A DNA stretch of 10,765 nt from Acidimicrobiia bacterium (GTDB taxonomy: Bacteria; Actinomycetota; Acidimicrobiia; IMCC26256; PALSA-555). The stretch lies in the NCBI GenBank assembly GCA_022865365.1, contig JALHSW010000534.1, positions 1 to 10,765 of the forward strand, in the 5' to 3' direction. Position numbers and translations under genes: made by a program. Numbering within the stretch: the stretch's first letter is position 1; every line of letters begins with the position of its first letter. Below are positions 7,260 through 10,765 of this stretch, one piece after another. Under the pieces are notes generated by a model. It did not search any database. It saw only the letters and a list, made by a program, of their open reading frames with translations, and was not told the DNA's origin.

Positions 7260-7291
7260 CCCCAGCCCCTGCCCCCGCCCGCCCCGCCCCC
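7260..7291 (-). promoter_or_regulatory. Potential G-quadruplex tract in the dnaX leader
   Basis: The minus strand carries six G-runs (5, 4, 3, 5, 4 and 4 Gs) separated by loops of one or two bases, ending 22 nt before the dnaX start codon. Four runs of at least three Gs with loops of up to seven meet the standard intramolecular G-quadruplex pattern; the 1-2-nt loops would favour a stable form. If dnaX is transcribed from upstream, the RNA would carry it close to the ribosome entry site. Formation and function are inferred. Confidence 0.45.
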
Positions 7292-7380
7292 GGCGAGCAG
7301 CCGGCGGCGAGAGAGGAGAGTGCGGACCGTGCACCCGCCGTCGACTCGGGAGCGCCACCCGCCGGTATCCCGACACGGCT

Positions 7381-7596
7381 CAGGTCAGGCGTGCCTGCGG
7401 CACACGGGACGTTCCGCTGAGAGCTGCTTCCTTCCGGACCTGACTCGGTTCGCGGGGTTCCGTTGCGCAGGACCCGACCGTCGGCACCGTGCACGAGGCC
7501 GACTGGCGGCGACCCGAGCCTCGGGCAGGAGTTCAGCCCCCCGTACGTGGATTGAGGGTGCAGGGCACCACGAGCTCCCCGCCTAGCACGGTCCGC
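7381..7596 (-). ncRNA. ffs: Signal recognition particle RNA, large type (Alu plus S domain)
   Basis: RNA component of the SRP, which with Ffh targets nascent membrane proteins. On the minus strand the helix 8 signature CAGGTCCGGAAGGAAGCAGC is unmistakable (about 7425-7444), preceded by the asymmetric-loop strand GGGTCCTGCGCAAC. The flanking stem GTGCACGG (7494-7487) with CCGTGTGC (7407-7400) closes the S-domain side. Further 5', CCGTGCTAGGCGGGGAG (7591-7575), GGTGCCCTG, CAATCCACG and GGCTGAACTCC resemble the Alu domain of the Bacillus-type large SRP RNA as I recall it; CGTGG pairs with CCACG around the first loop. The 3' segment TGTGCCGCAGG also matches that type. The length of about 215 nt is shorter than the Bacillus molecule. 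Ends are estimated: 5' from the putative promoter, 3' from the last recognisable conserved segment. It lies upstream of dnaX on the same strand, a frequent arrangement. Confidence 0.88.
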
Positions 7597-7602
7597 GTTT
7601 GC

Positions 7603-7631
7603 AGCGTACCTGCTCGTCGGGGAGCAGTCGG
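7603..7631 (-). promoter_or_regulatory. Candidate SRP RNA promoter
   Basis: Minus strand CCGACT (7631-7626, three of six -35 bases) is 17 nt from TACGCT (7608-7603, TAnnnT). The predicted start near 7596 agrees with the 5' end estimated from SRP RNA conservation. It lies back to back with the tRNA-Ser(GGA) gene. Individual matches are weak; the agreement of position is the main support. Confidence 0.4.
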
Positions 7632-7659
7632 CGGCGCACGATGCACTCGCGGCCGCCGG

Positions 7660-7665
7660 TACCAT
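7660..7665 (+). promoter_or_regulatory. Possible -10 box of tRNA-Ser(GGA)
   Basis: TACCAT matches four of six -10 bases and lies 12 nt before the tRNA 5' end, giving a start near 7672. No -35 match is present at 16-18 nt, so support is weak. Confidence 0.3.
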
Positions 7666-7677
7666 CGGTTCGCTCCA

Positions 7678-7762
7678 GGAGGGGTGCGAGAGCGGCCGAA
7701 TCGGCACGCTTGGAAAGCGTGTGTGGGGCAACTCACCGTGGGTTCGAATCCCACTCCCTCCG
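7678..7762 (+). tRNA. tRNA-Ser (anticodon GGA)
   Basis: A class II serine tRNA, 85 nt including the discriminator. The acceptor stem pairs GGAGGGG (7678-7684) with TCCCTCC (7755-7761), with G-U as the last pair and discriminator G7762. The anticodon stem is CACGC/GCGTG (7705-7709 and 7717-7721) with loop TTGGAAA, so the anticodon is GGA at 7712-7714 and reads UCC/UCU. The long variable arm GTGGG-GCAA-CTCAC is diagnostic of tRNA-Ser. The T arm is GTGGG-TTCGAAT-CCCAC. CCA is not encoded (CGC follows), so it must be added enzymatically. Confidence 0.97.
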
Positions 7763-7829
7763 CGCGCGGCGCGTGCGTCCGGCAGTACGGTCGGGCGGCA
7801 CCGCCGTCGCACATGCTCAGGAGCACCCC

Positions 7830-8303
7830 ATGGAGCGGTCGCAGCTGGAGCTCCTGATGGGCATCGCCCTCGACGAGGCGAGCGCCGCGCCTCAGCACGG
7901 CGACGTCCCGATCGGCGCGGCGCTCGCGCGGATCGATACCGGCGCGGTGCTCGCCCGGCGACACAACGAACGCGAGCGCAGCAATGACCCGACCGCACAC
8001 GCGGAGATGCTTGCCCTGCGTGATGCCGCGGCAGCCCTCGGTACCTGGCGCCTCGATGCCTGCGTACTCGTCGTCACACTCGAGCCATGCCCGATGTGTG
8101 CCGGCGCGGCCGTCGCGGGGCGAGTCGGTCTCGTCGCGTTCGGTGCCGCCGACCCGAAGGCCGGCGCGCTCGGCAGCCTGTATCACCTCGGCGCCGACCC
8201 CCGGCTCAATCACGAGCTCCGGGTCGTCGACGGCATACGGACGGACGAGTGCAGCGCGCTGCTCACCGACTTCTTCGGTGCGCGGCGCGCTCCTCGACCG
8301 TGA
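7830..8303 (+). CDS. tadA: tRNA-specific adenosine deaminase (TadA)
   Basis: 157-residue zinc enzyme that deaminates A34 to inosine in tRNA-Arg(ACG), allowing one tRNA to read CGU, CGC and CGA. ATG 7830 is preceded by AGGAG at 7819-7823 with 6-nt spacing; upstream in-frame codons would run through the tRNA gene and are rejected. The cytidine-deaminase fold motifs are AHAEM with zinc ligand His57 and proton-shuttle Glu59, and LEPCPMCAGA with Cys87 and Cys90. GDVPIGA near residue 24 and the tRNA-contact region ADPKAGALGSL near 107-117 are TadA features that separate it from free-base deaminases. The gene is framed by two serine tRNA genes, 67 nt after one and 102 nt before the other; adjacency of tadA to tRNA-Ser is familiar in actinobacteria. 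The substrate tRNA-Arg is not in the window. Confidence 0.94.
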   Translation: MERSQLELLMGIALDEASAAPQHGDVPIGAALARIDTGAVLARRHNERERSNDPTAHAEMLALRDAAAALGTWRLDACVLVVTLEPCPMCAGAAVAGRVGLVAFGAADPKAGALGSLYHLGADPRLNHELRVVDGIRTDECSALLTDFFGARRAPRP

Positions 8304-8392
8304 GCACACTCCTCGACCACAGGGCTGACGTTCAGGACCAGACGTCGCCGCCCGCGAGGTCGACGACGGGGGAGCAGGCGAGACCGAACCCC

Positions 8393-8398
8393 TAGAAT
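8393..8398 (+). promoter_or_regulatory. -10 box of tRNA-Ser(CGA)
   Basis: TAGAAT matches five of six -10 bases and ends 7 nt before the mature tRNA 5' end, so transcription would begin at or within 1-2 nt of position 8406. No good -35 is seen 16-18 nt upstream. The position suggests little or no 5' leader for RNase P to remove. Confidence 0.5.
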
Positions 8399-8405
8399 CG
8401 TCCTC

Positions 8406-8493
8406 GGAGGGATGCGAGAGCGGCCGAATCGGATGGTCTCGAAAACCATTGTGGCGCAAGTCACCGTGGGTTCAAATCCCACTCCCTCCGCCA
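8406..8493 (+). tRNA. tRNA-Ser (anticodon CGA)
   Basis: A class II serine tRNA, 88 nt with encoded CCA at 8491-8493. The acceptor is GGAGGGA (8406-8412) with TCCCTCC (8483-8489) and discriminator G8490. The anticodon stem is ATGGT/ACCAT with loop CTCGAAA, giving CGA at 8440-8442, which reads UCG, the codon expected to be favoured in a GC-rich genome. The variable arm is GTGGC-GCAA-GTCAC and the T arm GTGGG-TTCAAAT-CCCAC. The D-arm region, variable-arm layout and 3' half are almost identical to the tRNA-Ser(GGA) gene 0.7 kb upstream. Confidence 0.97.
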
Positions 8494-8503
8494 TCGAGCA
8501 CGC

Positions 8504-8543
8504 GACGGTCCCCCGGTGTCCGAGAGGATGCCGGGGGACCGTC
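8504..8543 (+). terminator. 18-bp GNRA-capped hairpin after tRNA-Ser(CGA)
   Basis: Arms 8504-8521 (GACGGTCCCCCGGTGTCC) and 8526-8543 (GGATGCCGGGGGACCGTC) pair along all 18 positions, including two G-U pairs, closed by a GAGA tetraloop at 8522-8525. It begins 11 nt after the encoded CCA. No U-run follows. The most likely role is termination and 3'-end formation for the tRNA transcript, insulating the secreted-protein genes downstream. Confidence 0.75.
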
Positions 8544-8586
8544 CACGTTCACGTCGACACGACGCACTCGGGTAGCCGCCCGGCAC

Positions 8587-8592
8587 TAGCGT
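8587..8592 (+). promoter_or_regulatory. Possible -10 box for a leaderless mRNA of the secreted-protein operon
   Basis: TAGCGT (the same hexamer proposed as -10 of metY) ends 8 nt before ATG 8601, so the mRNA would start at or just before the ATG. The intervening bases are CGCCGCCC with no Shine-Dalgarno. A TCGACA at 8554-8559 resembles a -35 but is 27 nt away, too far for a standard spacer. Confidence 0.4.
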
Positions 8593-8600
8593 CGCCGCCC

Positions 8601-9254
8601 ATGCGTCGCTTCCCTCGTGCACTCGTAACCGGAGTCATCGTGCTCGGTGTGTCCGCCGCCGCGGCGACGGCGGAGGCAGATCGGGCGAACGATCAGCAGA
8701 TCGCCGACAACGCGGTGCTCACCTCCGATGACCTCCCGGGCTTCGAGCCGCACACCAGCGCGGACGCGCCGCTCCCGAAGGCTCCGGAGTGCCGCGAGCT
8801 CGAGCGCGCCCGCAAACAGCTCAACGCCGCGCCGAACAAGGAAGTCGACTTCCGCACGCCGTCCGAGGCTCATGACGTCAACAACCAGGTGAGCGTGCTC
8901 TCGTCGACCAAACGATCGAAGCAGACGCTCCAGGCGTACAGGAGTCCCAAGGCCGCAGACTGCTTCACCACCACCTATCGCACCGGGATCACGAGCAAGA
9001 CGAAAGACGTAGACGTGACGGTCGACGTGGCCCCTGCCACCTTCGAATTGGGCGACGAATCCGTGGCCTACGACCTGACCGTGATCGCCACCAAGGGCGG
9101 CCGGTCCCAGACGCTCCACCTCACCTTGGCTCTCGTGCGCGTCGGACGCGCGACGGCCGCATTCGGACTCGGTGACGAGAGCGGGGCGGTTCCCGCCGAT
9201 GTCTCCACCGGGCTCATCCAACTCGTCACCCAACGCCTGCAGGAGGCACTGTGA
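8601..9254 (+). CDS. Secreted two-cysteine protein of unknown function (paralogue A)
   Basis: 217 residues; I do not recognise the family. ATG 8601 is chosen because the protein then begins with a Sec-type signal peptide, MRRFPRALVTGVIVLGVSAA, with likely cleavage after ATA or AEA near residue 24-26; reading further upstream would translate the tRNA gene. The mature part starts with NDQQIADNAVLTSDDLPGF (30-48), has only two cysteines (Cys64 and Cys121), and ends in a beta-rich segment and a helical tail. It is paralogous to the next gene: the same start (xNQQIA...L..SDL.G), the same cysteine spacing (57 versus 56), and similar length. The layout recalls extracellular sensor or lipoprotein domains such as PknH_C-like modules, but this is a weak impression. 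No lipobox or membrane anchor is seen. The stop overlaps the next start by 4 nt. Confidence 0.85.
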   Translation: MRRFPRALVTGVIVLGVSAAAATAEADRANDQQIADNAVLTSDDLPGFEPHTSADAPLPKAPECRELERARKQLNAAPNKEVDFRTPSEAHDVNNQVSVLSSTKRSKQTLQAYRSPKAADCFTTTYRTGITSKTKDVDVTVDVAPATFELGDESVAYDLTVIATKGGRSQTLHLTLALVRVGRATAAFGLGDESGAVPADVSTGLIQLVTQRLQEAL

Positions 9255-9913
9255 ACAGCACCCGTCGCGCCACTGCGCTCGTCGCCGTCAGCGTGATCGC
9301 CCTCGTGGGTGCGATCGCCGCACCGGCGTTCGCGGCATCGAACCAGCAGATCGCCAAGGCCTCGACGCTGATGGTCTCCGACCTGAGTGGAACCGATTGG
9401 ACCGCGACGCCGCACAAGAAGAGCCCGGACTCGACGCTCCCGTCGTGCGCGCCCACCAACAGGGTCAACAACGCAGCCCGGAAGAACGGCGCACACTCGC
9501 CCGACTTCGCCAACAGCGCCGGCGCCCAGATCACGAACACCGTCTACGTCTTCCCGAGCGTGACGCAGGCCAAGGCCTACCTCGCGGCGTTCAAGCTCCC
9601 GACGGCCCAGGAGTGCCTCCAGCAGTCGCTCGACCAGAAGCTCGAAGGTTCGGGCGCGACCGGGACAGTCACTGCGCTCGAGGTGAGCGGCGCGCCCAAA
9701 GGCACCTTCGACGACGGTGTCGGGTACCAGGCGGTGCTCACGGGGCTTCCCGCCGATCAGGGGGGCGGTGCCGACCAGTACTTCGAGGCGGTCGCGTTCC
9801 GGACGGGGCGCGCGGTCAGCGGCTTCACCACGACGAACCCGGGCGCGAACTACCCCGACACCCCGAAGTTCGTGCTCGCCGACCTCGCCCGGCTGAAGAA
9901 GAACCTGAAGTAG
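9251..9913 (+). CDS. Secreted two-cysteine protein of unknown function (paralogue B)
   Basis: 220 residues, family not recognised. The GTG start at 9251 overlaps the previous stop (GTGA) and is preceded by AGGAGG at 9241-9246. The signal peptide is clear: positively charged STRR, hydrophobic ATALVAVSVIALVGAIAA, and cleavage motif AFA after about residue 28. The mature region begins ASNQQIAKASTLMVSDLSG, matching paralogue A. It contains only Cys66 and Cys122, likely one disulfide, separated by ITNTVYVFPSVTQAKAYLAAF, a strand-helix pattern. The C-terminal half (FDDGVGYQAVLTG, DQYFEAVAFRTGRAVSGF) is beta-rich with a lysine-rich end (RLKKNLK). With no anchor it is probably periplasmic-like or extracellular. 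It is convergent with metF across 33 bp, without a convincing terminator. Confidence 0.87.
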   Translation: MNSTRRATALVAVSVIALVGAIAAPAFAASNQQIAKASTLMVSDLSGTDWTATPHKKSPDSTLPSCAPTNRVNNAARKNGAHSPDFANSAGAQITNTVYVFPSVTQAKAYLAAFKLPTAQECLQQSLDQKLEGSGATGTVTALEVSGAPKGTFDDGVGYQAVLTGLPADQGGGADQYFEAVAFRTGRAVSGFTTTNPGANYPDTPKFVLADLARLKKNLK

Positions 9914-9946
9914 CGAACCCCGACTTGCGCTCCCGAGCCGAGGCCC

Positions 9947-10765
9947 CTATCCCAGGCCGAGGCTCTCGTAGATCTCGCGGGTCGCGGTCGAACGGTTCAG
10001 GGTGAAGAAGTGGAGCCCGGGGGCTCCACCGTCGAGGAGCTCGCGGCACAGCCGGGAGCTCTCTTCGATGCCGATGCGACGGACCGCGGCGGGGTCGTCC
10101 TCGACCGGGCGCAGCTTGGCCATGAACCACTCCGGGAACTCCGAGCCCTGGAGCTCGGTCATGCGCTTGGTGCCGGCGATGCTGAGCACCGGCATGATCC
10201 CCGGGATCACGGGCTTGTCAACGCCCTGCGCCCGCAGGGACTCCAAGAGCTCGAAGTAGTGGCGGGCCTCGAAGAAGAACTGGGTGATGCCGAAGTCGGC
10301 CTCGGCCATCTTCTCGGCGCTGTGGCGGCGGTCCTCCTCGAGCGACGGTGACCGAGGGTGGGGCTCGGGATGCACCGCAACGCCGACCGCGAAGTCGCCG
10401 ACCGCGCGAACGAGACGGACGAGGTCGATCGCATGCACGAGCTCCCCGGGCGCCAGCTCCAGCTCGGCCGGGGGATCGCCGCCGAGGGCAAGGATGTTCT
10501 CGACGCCGGCGTCGCGGTAGCGGCTCACGATCTCCTCGAGCTCGGCCCGGGTGTGCCCCGCGCACGTGAGGTGCGCCATCGCCGTCATCGACGTGTCGCG
10601 GTTGATCCCCACGACAAGGTCGTGAGTTCGCTCACGCGTCGTGCCGCCGGCGCCGTAGGTGACCGAGACGAACGAAGGGTTCAGTGGCTCGAGCTCCACC
10701 AACGTGCGCTCGAGCGTCACCTCGGCCTCGTCGGAGCGCGGCGGGAAGAACTCGAACGACACGGC
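9947..10765 (-). CDS. metF: Methylenetetrahydrofolate reductase (MetF), 5' end outside window
   Basis: FAD-dependent TIM-barrel reductase that turns 5,10-methylene-THF into 5-methyl-THF, the methyl donor for homocysteine-to-methionine conversion. 272 residues are visible to the TAG at 9949-9947. The frame stays open at the window edge (an Ala codon precedes GTG-TCG), and the first motif SFEFFPPRSDEAE usually follows 15-25 residues of N-terminus, so the GTG at 10763 is probably internal. Motifs: the catalytic Glu in SFEFFPP, SVTYGAGG, NILALGGDPP with the FAD-contact Asp, VAVHPEPHPRS, FGITQFFFEARHY with the folate-binding Gln, IPGIMPVLS, and the terminal GLHFFTLNRSTATREIYESL. It is functionally linked to metY-metX though 5.6 kb away and on the other strand. 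The promoter and any riboswitch would lie beyond the window. Confidence 0.95.
   Translation of the reverse strand, partial: AVSFEFFPPRSDEAEVTLERTLVELEPLNPSFVSVTYGAGGTTRERTHDLVVGINRDTSMTAMAHLTCAGHTRAELEEIVSRYRDAGVENILALGGDPPAELELAPGELVHAIDLVRLVRAVGDFAVGVAVHPEPHPRSPSLEEDRRHSAEKMAEADFGITQFFFEARHYFELLESLRAQGVDKPVIPGIMPVLSIAGTKRMTELQGSEFPEWFMAKLRPVEDDPAAVRRIGIEESSRLCRELLDGGAPGLHFFTLNRSTATREIYESLGLG

Noticed and set aside
7400..7494. Short 4.5S-type SRP RNA limited to the S domain
   Set aside because: This core is real, but conserved Alu-domain-like blocks continue to about 7591 and a matching 3' segment extends to about 7381, so the longer form fits better.
7599..7829. N-terminal extension of tadA
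   Set aside because: It would translate the whole tRNA-Ser(GGA) gene. ATG 7830 has a good AGGAG site and gives the normal TadA length.
7162..8459. Long minus-strand open frames over the SRP RNA, tRNA and tadA region
   Set aside because: They cross the tRNA genes and the SRP RNA, and are antisense to tadA. Long open frames on the wrong strand are expected at this GC content.
8412..8600. N-terminal extension of secreted paralogue A starting MRERPNRMVSKTIVAQVTVG
   Set aside because: The first part is the translated tRNA-Ser(CGA) gene and the rest runs through the terminator hairpin. The signal peptide beginning at ATG 8601 marks the true start.
9914..9946. Terminator between convergent paralogue B and metF
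   Set aside because: AGCCGAGGCC and GGCCGAGGCT can pair only as two 4-bp blocks with a central mismatch, partly inside metF; too weak to call.

Overview
The window is GC-rich, uses GTG as well as ATG starts, and carries actinobacterial gene content. A PGWWQASDSWWYPPES segment in the TM2 protein resembles the 'GWWxASDGkWYPPE' tract that is frequent in Acidimicrobiia, so an acidimicrobial actinobacterium is my best guess. This is inference from motifs and gene order; no database search was possible. I see no mobile element, phage gene, CRISPR array or pseudogene. It looks like ordinary chromosomal core sequence with some unusual non-coding elements.

Layout: (1) 1-1751 holds three small, unrelated integral membrane proteins, all with low-complexity or proline-rich N-termini: the end of a multi-pass protein (+), a DUF4234 protein (-), and a DUF2510-like/TM2 protein (+). 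(2) 1781-4322 is a methionine-biosynthesis operon, metY-metX (+), with a recognisable promoter and an 8-nt gene overlap. (3) 4369-7596, on the minus strand, is the conserved set SRP RNA - dnaX - ybaB/ebfC - recR. (4) 7678-8493 (+) is tRNA-Ser(GGA) - tadA - tRNA-Ser(CGA), followed by a very strong hairpin. (5) 8601-9913 (+) is a two-gene operon of secreted, mutually paralogous two-cysteine proteins of unknown function. (6) 9947-10765 (-) is metF, cut by the window edge.

How the genes work together: MetX activates homoserine and MetY sulfhydrylates the ester to homocysteine. MetF makes the 5-methyl-tetrahydrofolate needed to methylate homocysteine to methionine, so three methionine steps lie within 9 kb. 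DnaX (clamp loader/tau), YbaB and RecR link replication with recombinational repair. The SRP RNA upstream supports co-translational membrane targeting. TadA makes the wobble inosine in tRNA-Arg(ACG) and sits between two serine tRNA genes.

The most interesting points are: the SRP RNA appears to be the large, Alu-domain-containing type rather than the short 4.5S-like type described for well-studied actinobacteria such as Streptomyces; a dense run of G-tracts lies between it and dnaX; a tandem pair of secreted paralogues is probably translated from a leaderless mRNA; and an 18-bp GNRA-capped hairpin follows tRNA-Ser(CGA). None of these amounts to a demonstrable new defence or metabolic system.
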